Assembly (NCBI RefSeq): GCF_000429545.1
Contig: NZ_AUCB01000013.1
Coordinates: 62,001 to 126,000, forward strand
Source of the DNA: Arenibacter certesii DSM 19833
GTDB taxonomy: Bacteria > Bacteroidota > Bacteroidia > Flavobacteriales > Flavobacteriaceae
Length of the DNA stretch: 64,000 nt
Direction: 5' to 3'
Position 1 is the stretch's first letter. Every line of letters starts with the position of its first letter. The notes under the pieces are model-generated. The model did no database searches. It was given only the letters and a program-made list of their open reading frames with translations, and had not been told where the DNA came from. This document shows, one piece after another, positions 8,376 through 17,233 of the stretch. The translations under genes and the position numbers were made by a program.

Positions 8376-9623
8376 TTATTGTCCAACTACAAGTCTGCCT
8401 TTTTTCCAAACCATAGTAGGTTGTAGCATTCCCTGATGGTATAATATTTCCTTATAGTTATGGGTGGGGAATGCGATGAAATCTGCTAGGAATCCCGTCT
8501 CAATTTTCCCTCTATCTTCTAATCCTAATGCTGCAGCAGCTCTATAGGTAATTCCAGAAAGCACTTCAGTATTGCTGAGTTTTTCAAAAGTTCCCAGTAC
8601 AGCGGCTTGAATTAGCAAGTTACCCATGGGGGCAGAACCGGGATTCCAATCACTTGCAATGGCAACGCTAGCCCCAGCATCCAACAATCGGCGGGCGGGA
8701 GTGTAGTTGCAGCCCAACCCCATAGAGGCACCTGGTAGGGCAGTGGCAATTACATTACTATTGGCTAAAAGCTGAATTTCGGTTGCTGTACTGGCTTCTA
8801 AGTGGTCGGCACTAATCGCCCCATATTCTACGGCTACGGCACTACCGCCCGTAGAGAATTGATCGGCATGTACCGTAATATCAAACCCCATCTCTTTCGC
8901 CTTTTTAAAATAAGGAGCGATAGAAATAGCAGAATAGGCACCTTCCTCTAAAAAAGCATCTATTCTAGTGGCTAGATTTTCTTCCTTTAAAATTGGGAAA
9001 AGGGTAGTGCTTATTTCTGATAAATATTCTTCAGGAGTGCCCTTATAATCGTTGGGCATCATGTGGGCTGCCAAACAGGTCGGAATAAGGTCGGCTGCAA
9101 TGGCTTTATTTGCGGTTGCAATAGCGTTTAGTATTTTCAGCTCTTCCTCTACTGATAGCCCGTAGCCGCTTTTAACTTCTATGGTAGTTACCCCTTGGTG
9201 CAAATGTCTATTGGCTCGGTCTTTTATTCCTGTAACGAGCTTCTCAGCACTCGATTTCCTAGTTTGGGTAACCGTATCCCATATCCCTCCGCCGGACTGG
9301 GCAATTTCCAAATAGGTCTTGCCAGCATTTCTTAGGGCGTAGTCGTTGGCTCTACTTCCTCCAAAACAAATATGAGTGTGGGCATCTATAAAGCCAGGCA
9401 GACATACTAGATCTGAATCTATGGTTATGGTTTTTGCATTTAAATCCCGAGCCTCTTTTTTTAGGTCCGAAAAATGCCCTACTGCGTAGATTTCATTGCC
9501 TTTGGTAATAATACCCCCATTTTCAATTATTGGTAGTTGACTGTCTTGTAAGGCACCCTTTATTGGCATGCCAGTCATCGTTAAGAGTTGCTTAAAAGGA
9601 CCTATGAGTGAATATTGATTCAT
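8376..9623 (-). CDS. hutI: Imidazolonepropionase
   Basis: A 415-residue amidohydrolase. It hydrolyses 4-imidazolone-5-propionate to N-formimidoyl-L-glutamate, the third step of the hut pathway. The HxH metal motif is in LPGFIDAHTHICFGG (about 75-89), and further histidines sit in TVHADQFS and SADHLEA, with a late Asp in ASDWNPGSAP. It lies between hutH (35 bp) and hutU (10 bp) on the same strand, which removes doubt about the substrate. Length matches the family. Confidence 0.95.
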   Translation of the reverse strand: MNQYSLIGPFKQLLTMTGMPIKGALQDSQLPIIENGGIITKGNEIYAVGHFSDLKKEARDLNAKTITIDSDLVCLPGFIDAHTHICFGGSRANDYALRNAGKTYLEIAQSGGGIWDTVTQTRKSSAEKLVTGIKDRANRHLHQGVTTIEVKSGYGLSVEEELKILNAIATANKAIAADLIPTCLAAHMMPNDYKGTPEEYLSEISTTLFPILKEENLATRIDAFLEEGAYSAISIAPYFKKAKEMGFDITVHADQFSTGGSAVAVEYGAISADHLEASTATEIQLLANSNVIATALPGASMGLGCNYTPARRLLDAGASVAIASDWNPGSAPMGNLLIQAAVLGTFEKLSNTEVLSGITYRAAAALGLEDRGKIETGFLADFIAFPTHNYKEILYHQGMLQPTMVWKKGRLVVGQ

Positions 9624-9658
9624 GTCTAATTTTTTTGATTTGCTTACACTTCTGATTA

Positions 9659-11239
9659 TTAATAATTCTCAAACTCCCCCTCAAACGGACTGTTCGGTGT
9701 AAGCTTATGTTGTTTCATTACCTTTTGAACGATGCGGATGAGGGTCTTATTCTGAATAATATCGATTCCCTTTTCAATGTCATCAGAAAAGACGCGGTCT
9801 TTATTGGCAAAGGCTACTTTTTCGCGGACTTTCTTATGTATTTCATCCAGGATAATGCCTGACTTCAAGGGCTTTCTAAACTCGAATGCTTGGGCAGCGG
9901 TCAGAAGCTCTATAGCCAATATTTTCTCTACATTTCCCAACACCTGCAGGGCCTTTCTTCCACTGATAGATCCCATACTAACATGGTCTTCCTGTCCCAA
10001 AGAGGTGGGTATACTATCTGCGCTAGCGGGAAAACAAAGCCCCTTATTCTCACTCGCCAAAGCCGCGGAGGTGTATTGTAGTATCATATAACCCGAATTA
10101 ATACCTGTGTCTTCCATCAGTAATTTGGGAACACCAGGACTATTTCCTTCTAAAGCGAGGTAAATCCTTCTGTCTGAAATATTGCCTAGTTCAGAGGCTG
10201 CCAAGCAAGCATAATCTAACACCATGGCTAAGGGCTGACCGTGAAAGCTTCCTCCGCTGATGGTTAAGTCTTTGTCAATAATAATAGGGTTGTCGGTAAC
10301 CGAATTAAGTTCTATTTCCAAAAGTTCTTTTAGATGCAGCCATGCATTTCTAGAGGCGCCGTGCACTTGTGGAATACATCGCAAGGAATAAGGATCTTGT
10401 ACTCTTTCGCAATTAATGTGGTCTTCCATAATTTCAGAACCTTTTAGTAAAAACCGAATGTTCGCTGCAACGTGGTCATTCCCTTTAAAAGGACGTAATT
10501 GGTGTAGTTCTTTAAAAAAAGGCTTAACGCTTCCCTGTAGGCCTTCTATCATCATAGCGCCAATAATATCTGCTTGGGTAAGGCAAGCCTGCATTTTCTC
10601 TACCACCTTTACAGCATGGGCAGCTATAAACTGGGTGCCATTTATTAAGGCTAACCCCTCTTTGGGACCCAATTCTAAGGGCTGGAGTCCCGCTTTTTTA
10701 AATAGCTCCGCCGTAGTCATTACCTTTCCATTGTAATTTACTTTCCCCAGTCCTATTAAGGGCAGAAAGAGATGGGAAAGGGGAGCCAGATCTCCGGATG
10801 CTCCAACAGAACCCTGTGAAGGAACAATGGGTATTGCATTATTATCTATATGCCATAATATGCGGTCTAAAGTAGCTTCTGCTATTCCAGAATACCCTTT
10901 GGCTAGGGAGTGGACTTTTAGAACCATCATCAGTTTGGCAATTTCTGTTTCTATTGGTGGTCCAACCCCTACACTGTGACTTTTTAAAATATTGGTCTGT
11001 AATGTTTTGACTTCCGCTTTAGATATTTTGGTGGTGCACAAGGGACCAAATCCGGTATTGATTCCATATACCGGATCACCTTTCTCTACAATGTTGGCAA
11101 CCACACTAAAACTAGATTGTATTTTTTCTCTTGTAGTGGAAGAAATCTCTCCTTTAATACTACCCCTGGCAATGGATAGTGCCGTTCCTGCGGTAAGATG
11201 ATCCTCTCCAAATTGGAATGGTTTTGTTGAACTGGACAT
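9659..11239 (-). CDS. hutH: Histidine ammonia-lyase
   Basis: A 526-residue member of the aromatic amino acid lyase family. Ala147-Ser148-Gly149 within GSVGASGDLAPLSH cyclise to the MIO prosthetic group. Tyr58 in PVYGINTGFG matches the conserved active-site tyrosine. It removes ammonia from L-histidine to give urocanate, the entry step of the pathway. It is the first gene of the leftward hut operon and is divergent from a LysR regulator across a 78-bp gap that must contain both promoters. The C-terminus (TPNSPFEGEFENY) is slightly extended. Confidence 0.95.
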   Translation of the reverse strand: MSSSTKPFQFGEDHLTAGTALSIARGSIKGEISSTTREKIQSSFSVVANIVEKGDPVYGINTGFGPLCTTKISKAEVKTLQTNILKSHSVGVGPPIETEIAKLMMVLKVHSLAKGYSGIAEATLDRILWHIDNNAIPIVPSQGSVGASGDLAPLSHLFLPLIGLGKVNYNGKVMTTAELFKKAGLQPLELGPKEGLALINGTQFIAAHAVKVVEKMQACLTQADIIGAMMIEGLQGSVKPFFKELHQLRPFKGNDHVAANIRFLLKGSEIMEDHINCERVQDPYSLRCIPQVHGASRNAWLHLKELLEIELNSVTDNPIIIDKDLTISGGSFHGQPLAMVLDYACLAASELGNISDRRIYLALEGNSPGVPKLLMEDTGINSGYMILQYTSAALASENKGLCFPASADSIPTSLGQEDHVSMGSISGRKALQVLGNVEKILAIELLTAAQAFEFRKPLKSGIILDEIHKKVREKVAFANKDRVFSDDIEKGIDIIQNKTLIRIVQKVMKQHKLTPNSPFEGEFENY

Positions 11240-11317
11240 AGATGATTTTTTATGAATATAAAATTATTGATTAAGTTTGATAATTTCCAATACCAATAAG
11301 TTAGGTAATTAATAACT

Positions 11318-12220
11318 ATGAGTTATCTAATAGAGCTTAGACATTTTAAATACTTTCTAGCAGTAGCGGAGGAACTGCATTATAGGAAGGCAGCAGAAAA
11401 ACTGAATATTTCTCAGCCTGGGTTAAGCAGGCAAATAAAGCAGATGGAGGAGATTTTGGAGGTGGATTTGTTTGTTAGAAGCAAAAGGAAAGTGACCCTT
11501 ACTGCTGCTGGGGAATACCTGAAAGGGGAGGTGGAGTTTATTTTAAATCACCTAGAGGTTACTAAAAAGCAATTGAAATATGTTAGTCAGGGCGATTTTG
11601 GAGAGGTGCGGATCGGATTTTTAGGTTCTGCCATGCAAGAATTGATCCCCAAGTTATTGATTAATCTCAAAGATAAGTTTCCTGGGATACGTACCAGTTT
11701 AGAGGAAGTTTCTAATAATGCTCAAATAAATGCCTTGCTAAAGGATAGATTAGATATGGGATTTGTGCGTTTGTCCAGAGTTCCAGATGGGTTTAATATT
11801 AAACCTGTGTATGAGGATACCTTTTCTGTGGTATTACCTGAACAGTATCCGTTGTCTTCTCAGAATTTTAAGGATGTTAGTCAGTTATCCAAGGAGAATT
11901 TTATACTATTCTCCCAAGATTATAGCCCGTTGTATTATGATACCATAATGAGTATATGTGAAGATGCAGGTTTTACTCCTAAAGTGTCTCACAAATCGGT
12001 GCATGCCCATACTATTTTTAAGTTGGTAGAGAATAATTTGGGGGTGGCTATAGTCCCCACTTCTTTACAGTATGGATTTCAGATGAAGGTGAAATTTATA
12101 GAGTTGAAAAATATTCCTCAGAAAGCCGTCTTATCCATGGTTTGGAAAGAGGATAATAGAAATCCTGCTTTGAGGCATTGTGTTAATTTATTGTTGGATG
12201 AGGCATCTAATGCCAATTGA
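11318..12220 (+). CDS. LysR-family regulator, probable hut regulator
   Basis: A 300-residue LysR-type regulator with an N-terminal winged HTH (residues 6-65; AAEKLNISQPGLSRQIKQME is the recognition region) and a periplasmic-binding-like effector domain (about 90-295). LysR proteins often control a divergent gene, and this one is divergent from hutH with 78 bp between the start codons. Control of the hut operon, perhaps with urocanate as inducer, is therefore inferred and not shown. Many other bacteria use HutC (GntR) instead, so a LysR here is a departure from the classical arrangement. Confidence 0.88.
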   Translation: MSYLIELRHFKYFLAVAEELHYRKAAEKLNISQPGLSRQIKQMEEILEVDLFVRSKRKVTLTAAGEYLKGEVEFILNHLEVTKKQLKYVSQGDFGEVRIGFLGSAMQELIPKLLINLKDKFPGIRTSLEEVSNNAQINALLKDRLDMGFVRLSRVPDGFNIKPVYEDTFSVVLPEQYPLSSQNFKDVSQLSKENFILFSQDYSPLYYDTIMSICEDAGFTPKVSHKSVHAHTIFKLVENNLGVAIVPTSLQYGFQMKVKFIELKNIPQKAVLSMVWKEDNRNPALRHCVNLLLDEASNAN

Positions 12221-12264
12221 TAATGTAATTTTATACCTAATTCAAATTTATATAAATAAAACAT

Positions 12265-12816
12265 ATGATTTTTGATGTAATAAAGAAAAGACGATCGGTT
12301 TTCCCCGCGCAATATATAGATACTCCAATTGCTAAAGAAGACATTAAAAAAGTATTGGAAGCCGCCAATTGTGCTCCAACTCATAGAAAAACGGAACCAT
12401 GGCGCTTTAAGGTATTACAAGGAGAGGCTAAGGAGAAATTAGGAATGTTTCTGTCTTTAAAATATATGGAAACAGATCCTAGTCCAAAACAGTTCAAAGC
12501 CGGAAAATTGATTCAAAACCCTAAAAAAGCAGGTGCTATTATTGCTATTTGCATGCAGCGCGATCCTAAAGAAAGTGTACCAGAATGGGAAGAGGTAGCA
12601 GCAACGGCTATGGCAGTACAGAATATGTGGCTCTGCTGTACCCAATTAGGAATAGGATGCTATTGGAGCTCACCTGGGTTGATAAAGCATATGGATGAAT
12701 TTTTTCATTTGAATGAGGGCGAAAAATGCCTTGGATTTTTCTATATGGGCAATTATGAGGGGGAAATCCCGGAAGTAGAACGAGGTTCTTGGGAAGAAAA
12801 GGTAACTTGGATGTAG
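12265..12816 (+). CDS. Nitroreductase-family FMN oxidoreductase
   Basis: A 183-residue protein of the nitroreductase fold. The N-terminal FDVIKKRRSVFPAQY has the basic FMN-phosphate-binding segment RRS, and GIGCYWSSPG matches the second FMN-contacting loop. Family members are NAD(P)H-dependent flavin enzymes acting on nitro compounds, quinones or other acceptors. The substrate is not predictable. It follows the LysR gene by 44 bp on the same strand and may be co-transcribed. Confidence 0.85.
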   Translation: MIFDVIKKRRSVFPAQYIDTPIAKEDIKKVLEAANCAPTHRKTEPWRFKVLQGEAKEKLGMFLSLKYMETDPSPKQFKAGKLIQNPKKAGAIIAICMQRDPKESVPEWEEVAATAMAVQNMWLCCTQLGIGCYWSSPGLIKHMDEFFHLNEGEKCLGFFYMGNYEGEIPEVERGSWEEKVTWM

Positions 12817-12826
12817 TTCGCTTTGT

Positions 12827-13339
12827 TTACAGAAACGGAAATAGGGCCGACTTATATTCCCAGGCTTTATAGATAAAAAGCCCTAGATAGATTATGGTGA
12901 CCATGAATTTTATAAAGGTTCCCGTAAGAAACCCTAAAAAAGACCCAAAAGCAGCCTTCAGGGCTGTTTTTTGGTCTGCTTTATTGATCAATTCTCCTAC
13001 CAAGGCGCCCACAAAAGGCCAGATAATAATTCCGAAAAAACCGAGAATCGGAAAAATAAGGGCCACTATTAAGCCGACAGTAGTGCCTATCATTCCCCAT
13101 TTACTACCCCCAAATTTTTTGGTTCCCCATACGGGAATAATATAATCTAGGGCAAAAACTAGAATTGCTATGCCTAGGGTAATGCCCAAGAACACCCAAT
13201 CATCTGGCACCGCTTTGGTAAGGTGAAGTAGAAGCAGGCCAATCCAACTTACCGGTGTTCCTGGTAAAACGGGAAGAAAACTGCCCAATATCCCTACCAC
13301 CATTAAAAGAAATCCAAGAAATAATAATATGATGTCCAT
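12827..13339 (-). CDS. DUF456 multi-pass membrane protein
   Basis: A 170-residue, very hydrophobic protein with four or five membrane segments and the family signature GSFLPVLPGTP near residue 20 plus glycine-rich GAFVGEL-type repeats later (GALVGELINK). The biochemical function of DUF456 is unknown. It converges with the nitroreductase gene, with 10 bp between the stop codons. Confidence 0.85.
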   Translation of the reverse strand: MDIILLFLGFLLMVVGILGSFLPVLPGTPVSWIGLLLLHLTKAVPDDWVFLGITLGIAILVFALDYIIPVWGTKKFGGSKWGMIGTTVGLIVALIFPILGFFGIIIWPFVGALVGELINKADQKTALKAAFGSFLGFLTGTFIKFMVTIIYLGLFIYKAWEYKSALFPFL

Positions 13340-13412
13340 GTACCGCCTTTAAATTCTTTAGAGTTTATTAGGTGTTGGACGAAGATAAGGGAGAATTGTT
13401 ACAGTAGCTTAA

Positions 13413-13480
13413 GAAATGACTGTGGTAGTCACTTCAACAGAGCCCATTTCGGGCGACGAGAAGTCGCAAAAGATTGGCTT
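13413..13480 (+). repeat. Flavobacterial intergenic palindromic repeat, copy 1
   Basis: The unit starts GAAATGACTG, continues with AGTCACTTC, has an inner GCCC/GGGC stem and ends GAGAAGTCGCA followed by TTGGCTT. The outer arms ACTTC and GAAGT pair. Three more copies lie at 13918, 14133 and 14297, all in the same orientation. Confidence 0.8.
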
Positions 13481-13588
13481 TGGAGATAATATTTTTCATT
13501 ATTATTTGTATCTTTCCAATTGCCTTATTCACAGATTAATCAACGGAAATTATTTATTATCTTATAGTAATATCAATCCAAGTTTTAA

Positions 13589-13888
13589 GTGTTTTTCAAT
13601 CACTTCGTATATATAATCACCAATGAATATCGCACAACACTATACGTTGGGGTAACCAATAATATACAACGCAGACTTTCCCAGCACTATTTTGATAGTC
13701 AAAATTCCAAAAAATCCTTTGCAGGAAAATATAACTGTATTTACTTGGTGTATTATGAAGGATTTGAAAATCCAAAAACCGCCATTTCCAGAGAAAAGGA
13801 AATCAAAAAATGGCGAAGAGAAAAAGAGAATAGTCTTATTTCTTCTTTCAACCCTAAATGGGAAACCCTCAATAATCAGATATTTTAA
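13589..13888 (+). CDS. GIY-YIG domain nuclease (small, stand-alone)
   Basis: A 99-residue protein consisting of a GIY-YIG domain only: FVYIITNEYRTTLYVGVTNN carries the YII and YVG elements, the catalytic Arg is in IQRRLSQH and the Glu in AISREKEIKKWRREKE. The likely start is GTG at 13589. Relatives (UPF0213-like) are structure-specific nucleases of unclear biology. Directly oriented copies of the same intergenic repeat flank it on both sides (13413-13480 and 13918-13984), so it may travel with or act on that repeat. The flanking DNA has no other gene. Confidence 0.8.
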   Translation: MFFNHFVYIITNEYRTTLYVGVTNNIQRRLSQHYFDSQNSKKSFAGKYNCIYLVYYEGFENPKTAISREKEIKKWRREKENSLISSFNPKWETLNNQIF

Positions 13889-13917
13889 CTGGAGTAAAAC
13901 AATTTGTTTCTCCTTAT

Positions 13918-13984
13918 CAAATGACTGAGTTAGTCACTTCGACGGAGCCCATTTAGGGCGACGAGAAGTCACACAAGATTGGCT
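13918..13984 (+). repeat. Flavobacterial intergenic palindromic repeat, copy 2
   Basis: Nearly identical to copy 1 (AATGACTG..AGTCACTTCGACGG..GGGCGACGAGAAGTC..TTGGCTT). Together with copy 1 it brackets the GIY-YIG gene. An 85-residue ORF starting just after it is repeat-derived and not credited. Confidence 0.8.
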
Positions 13985-14132
13985 TATGGGGTGGCTAAGT
14001 TTAATTTTTCCAAGACAGTTTCATCTTTTACTTTATTAAGGTTATCGTTTAGCCACTTGTGTGATTTAGCTCATGGTATTTGTATTTCAGGGGTATTCGT
14101 GAACCTTCGGTTTCTCCTCCCTCCGGTCGTTC

Positions 14133-14206
14133 GAAATGACTGGATGCGTCACTTCGACATGAGGTGCATTTCCGCACCGATTGAGAAGTCGCACACACTT
14201 GGCTTT
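14133..14206 (+). repeat. Flavobacterial intergenic palindromic repeat, copy 3
   Basis: Same outer arms (GAAATGACTG, GTCACTTCGAC, GAGAAGTCGCA, TTGGCTTTA) but a different inner stem: GGTGC pairs with GCACC in place of GCCC/GGGC. The compensating change shows that the secondary structure is what is kept. Confidence 0.75.
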
Positions 14207-14296
14207 ATTGTAACTAAGTTTAATTTGTCAGGATAGTTACATTTTGTATCTCATTGAACTTCTTTCTTAGTAATAAGTGTGATTTCTCTCTATCGT

Positions 14297-14380
14297 TCGA
14301 AATGACTGTGGTAGTCACTTCGACGGAGCCCCCTTTTCCGCAACTCCCAATGGGCTCGGGAGAGAAGTCGCACTTACTGC
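14297..14380 (+). repeat. Flavobacterial intergenic palindromic repeat, copy 4
   Basis: Same outer arms, with a longer inner part in which GAGCCC pairs with GGGCTC around 14326-14358. It ends about 80 bp upstream of the blaI operator region. Confidence 0.75.
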
Positions 14381-14460
14381 TTTTTATATTGGTGAGGCAC
14401 TTAAAAAATTCACTTTTTCTTAATCAAATTCACCTCAATACAAAATTTAATAACTAAAAC

Positions 14461-14519
14461 ATTAGTTTAAACTAATAATTTAGTTATATTTGATTTAAAG
14501 TTAAACTAAAAGCTTAGTT
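14461..14519 (+). promoter_or_regulatory. BlaI-type operators around a TATATTTG promoter
   Basis: The pattern AACTAA-N4-TTAGTT occurs twice, at 14470-14485 and 14504-14519, and the first is preceded by the perfect palindrome ATTAGTTTAAACTAAT (14461-14476). Between the two sites lies TATATTTG (14485-14492), a flavobacterial -7 box. The second operator ends 3 bp before the blaI start codon. This is the layout expected for an autorepressed blaI-blaR operon. Confidence 0.8.
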
Positions 14520-14521
14520 GT

Positions 14522-14884
14522 ATGAGACAGTTGACCAAGGCCGAAGAGGAGGTAATGCAAGTGTTATGGCAGTTGAAAAAATGTAATGTAGCGGCAATTA
14601 TAGACGAACTACCGGAACCTAAACCTGCCTATAACACGGTATCTACTATTGTCCGGATCTTAGAGAGCAAAGGGTTTGTAGACCATGAGAAGGAGGGAAG
14701 GGGACATTTATATTTCCCACTGGTGAAGAAATCGGACTATGGGAACCAATCCATTAATAAGTTGGTGGATGGTTATTTTCAAGGTTCTTTTAAAAGTATG
14801 GTTTCTTTTTTCATGAAGAAAAATGATATGAGTCTTTCCGAGTTAGAATCCATTATGAAGGAAATTAAAAAAGAAAAGGAATGA
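14522..14884 (+). CDS. BlaI/MecI/CopY-family repressor
   Basis: A 120-residue protein with an N-terminal winged helix (about 1-75: LTKAEEEVMQVLWQLKKCNV and YNTVSTIVRILESKGF) and a short C-terminal dimerisation helix. Family members repress their own operon until a membrane M56 peptidase sensor triggers their cleavage. The sensor gene follows with an ATGA overlap (14881-14884). Symmetric sites lie directly upstream of the start. In flavobacteria these pairs are common and usually not linked to a beta-lactamase; none is present here, so the regulon is unknown. Confidence 0.9.
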   Translation: MRQLTKAEEEVMQVLWQLKKCNVAAIIDELPEPKPAYNTVSTIVRILESKGFVDHEKEGRGHLYFPLVKKSDYGNQSINKLVDGYFQGSFKSMVSFFMKKNDMSLSELESIMKEIKKEKE

Positions 14885-16536
14885 TACAGTATATCCTAGA
14901 ATGCATGGCGTTTCAGCTTTTATTTTTAATAGTGTATGACCTGTTTTTAAAAAGGGAGACTTTCTACTAATGGAACAGGGCATACCTTCTAGGCTCCTTC
15001 GTGCTTTCTATATTACTTCCGTGGATTAAAATTGAGGCGTTAAAGACTACCGTATCGCAGGAATCCTTTGTTTGTCCAGAATATCTGTGGGGCATGGAAC
15101 TATCGGCTGGAGTGGTAGGAACCCCTAAACCTACACCTTCAATCCAATTTTCTACCACCGAAATGGCGTTATATGGAGGAATGCTCTTAGCAGCAGTGTT
15201 GTTTTGCTTTAAACTGGATCAGCTGTATCGACTTAAAAGAAAGGGCGAGATCCGCTACTTTGAAAGTTTTACCCGAATAATGGTGCACAATAGTCAAATG
15301 GCCTTTTCATTTTTTAGGTCCATTTTCATAGGGGACAAAGTATTGGAAAAGGATCATGATAGTATCATTCAGCACGAGCTGGTGCATATAGAACAGCGAC
15401 ATTCATTGGATTTATTGTTCTTTGAGGTCATGCGGATAGTGGCTTGGTTTAATCCCATGGTCTATGTCTATCAAAACCGAATCTCCGAATTGCACGAGTT
15501 CATCGCCGATGCAAAAGTGGCCAAAACCCACAAGGAAGAACAATATCAAATGTTGTTATCGCAGGTTTTTCAGACCCAAAATATTTCATTCATCAATCAT
15601 TTTTATAAAAGTTCATTAATCAAAAAACGAATCGTCATGTTACAAAAAACGAAATCAAAACAAATCTGGAGGTTAAAGTATTTGTTAATGCTCCCTTTGG
15701 TGGCAGGTATGTTGGCCTATACTTCATCCGAAGCTCAGGAAGCTCAGAAAAATGATTTGGAAAGCATAGCACTTCCCGAAATAGTTGTTAATGGATCGGA
15801 AAATGCCACCATTTCCCGGTCCGGTAATTGGGATAGGGCTGATGTTGAAATTATGGATAAAATTCCTGTTTTTGTTTCTTGTGATAAGGAAGCTGATAGG
15901 AATGCTTGTTTTGAGACCGAGTTTAAATCGTTTGTACTTGAAAATTTAGAATATCCTATAGAGGCGAAGAAGAAAGGAATTCAAGGTCGTGTTAATGCAA
16001 TGTTTACTGCAGGGACCGATGGTAGTATTGGAGGATTAAGATTCAGAAGTACAGCTAAAATTTTTGAGGAGGAAGTGAAGAGAGTGGTATCCAATCTTCC
16101 AAAAATGATTTCAGGTGAGCATATGGGAAAGAAAGTAGAAATTACTTTCACCATTCCTATTACATTTAAATTGAATGAGCAGTCAGGTATTGATATCCCT
16201 TTTGCAACCGTAGAGAAGGTGCCCGTTTTTCCCGGCTGTGAGAATGCGGAGGATAAAAGAGCCTGCTTTAATGAAATGATGCAAAATCATATAAGGGAGA
16301 ATTTTAGATATCCCGAAGAGGCTCAAAAGGATAGTATTCAAGGTCGAGTGAATATTTTGCTTGTCATTCAAGAGGATGGGAGTATAGGCGGTGTTAAAAC
16401 GAGGGGTCCAGATACACTTTTGGAGGACGAGGCCGCTCGGATTATTTCTCTATTACCTAGCATGACTTCGGGTAAACAAAAAGGTAAAAATGTCAGGGTG
16501 CCTTATTCCATTCCCATTACGTTTAAGTTGCAATAG
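14881..16536 (+). pseudogene. BlaR1-like M56 peptidase sensor with two TonB-C domains, in-frame stop at codon 30
   Basis: Reading from the ATG at 14881 (ATGA overlap with blaI) gives MIQYILECMAFQLLFLIVYD and then KRETFY, stop TAA at 14968-14970, then WNRAYLLGSF in the same frame to 16536. Relatives are expected to be continuous here, commonly with a Gln before WNR, so a CAA/CAG-to-TAA change is likely. The remainder is intact: zinc motif HELVHIEQRH, distal Glu in ELHEFIADAKV, a membrane helix (KYLLMLPLVAGMLAY) and two C-terminal TonB-C-like repeats (each with C...RACF, a YPxEA stretch and a final IPITFKL). A restart at GTG 15001 would give 511 residues without the first membrane helix. It may be a pseudogene, a restart product or a sequencing error. 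Confidence 0.8.
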
Positions 16537-16553
16537 AAGAATAGTGGAAGATT

Positions 16554-16585
16554 AAATTCCGATAGTTCGCTGGCTATCGGAATTT
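16554..16585 (+). terminator. Terminator after the blaI-blaR-like operon
   Basis: AAATTCCGATAG (16554-16565) pairs with CTATCGGAATTT (16574-16585) across an 8-nt loop, followed by T-rich sequence. It is symmetrical enough to work in both directions. Confidence 0.8.
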
Positions 16586-16734
16586 TGTGCTTTTGATAAT
16601 GGATATAATAGAAGGAAGATAACCTAAACCCCAAAACCTCTATTTTTCTGCTAAAAGAATATCCGAAATAAAGCAGGAAATTCACGTGAATGCCTACTAA
16701 ATTGAGCAAATTATTGTAATTTCCGCCCTAGAAT

Positions 16735-17220
16735 ATGGCATTCATGAGGAAAATTGTGGTTTTGGCTTGTATTTGTCTTTTTGCCTCTTGTGATTGGTTT
16801 ACTTCTAAAGAAGATAAAACCCAAGAATTGGTGCATGAGGAAATGCAAAATATTAACTTTAATGAGGTAGACCGTTATCCGATGTTTTCTGATTGTGACG
16901 AAATGGTTTCTAAACCAGCGCAAAGAATATGCTTTGAGACTACCTTACTTATGCATTTTTCAAGGACTTTGGAGGACTTCGATTTTGTAATCGATACCGA
17001 AGTGAAAGATACTATATACGTGGATTTTATGATGGACAGAAATGGGTCGATTTCTGTATTGGGGATTCAGAAAAATTCCAATATAGATGATCAAATGCCC
17101 GAGTTTAATGGCATTATAACACAGAGCCTAAAAAGTATGCCCAAAATAGAACCCGCCCTTAAAAGAGGTATTCCCGTAAATGCCAAATTCCGCATTCCTA
17201 TTGTACTCAATAGTAACTAA
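16735..17220 (+). CDS. Lipoprotein with TonB-C-like domain
   Basis: A 161-residue protein with a lipoprotein signal peptide: after MRKIVV come a hydrophobic stretch and the lipobox LFASC (Cys about 20). ATG at 16735 or the in-frame ATG at 16744 could start it. The mature part resembles the repeats at the end of the upstream M56 sensor: MFSDCDE..QRICFE matches their FPGCEN..RACFN, and the ending FRIPIVL matches IPITFKL. It therefore probably arose by duplication of the sensor's TonB-C module and may work in the same signalling unit at the membrane. No direct function is known. Confidence 0.75.
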   Translation: MAFMRKIVVLACICLFASCDWFTSKEDKTQELVHEEMQNINFNEVDRYPMFSDCDEMVSKPAQRICFETTLLMHFSRTLEDFDFVIDTEVKDTIYVDFMMDRNGSISVLGIQKNSNIDDQMPEFNGIITQSLKSMPKIEPALKRGIPVNAKFRIPIVLNSN

Positions 17221-17233
17221 CAAATAGCTTTTT

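Noticed and set aside
13979-14236. 85-residue plus-strand ORF
   Set aside because: It runs through two copies of the structured intergenic repeat and has no protein-like composition beyond that.
14968-14970. Programmed readthrough or recoding at the TAA in the M56 sensor gene
   Set aside because: TAA is the most efficient stop codon, and no stimulatory structure or special context was seen; mutation or sequencing error is simpler.
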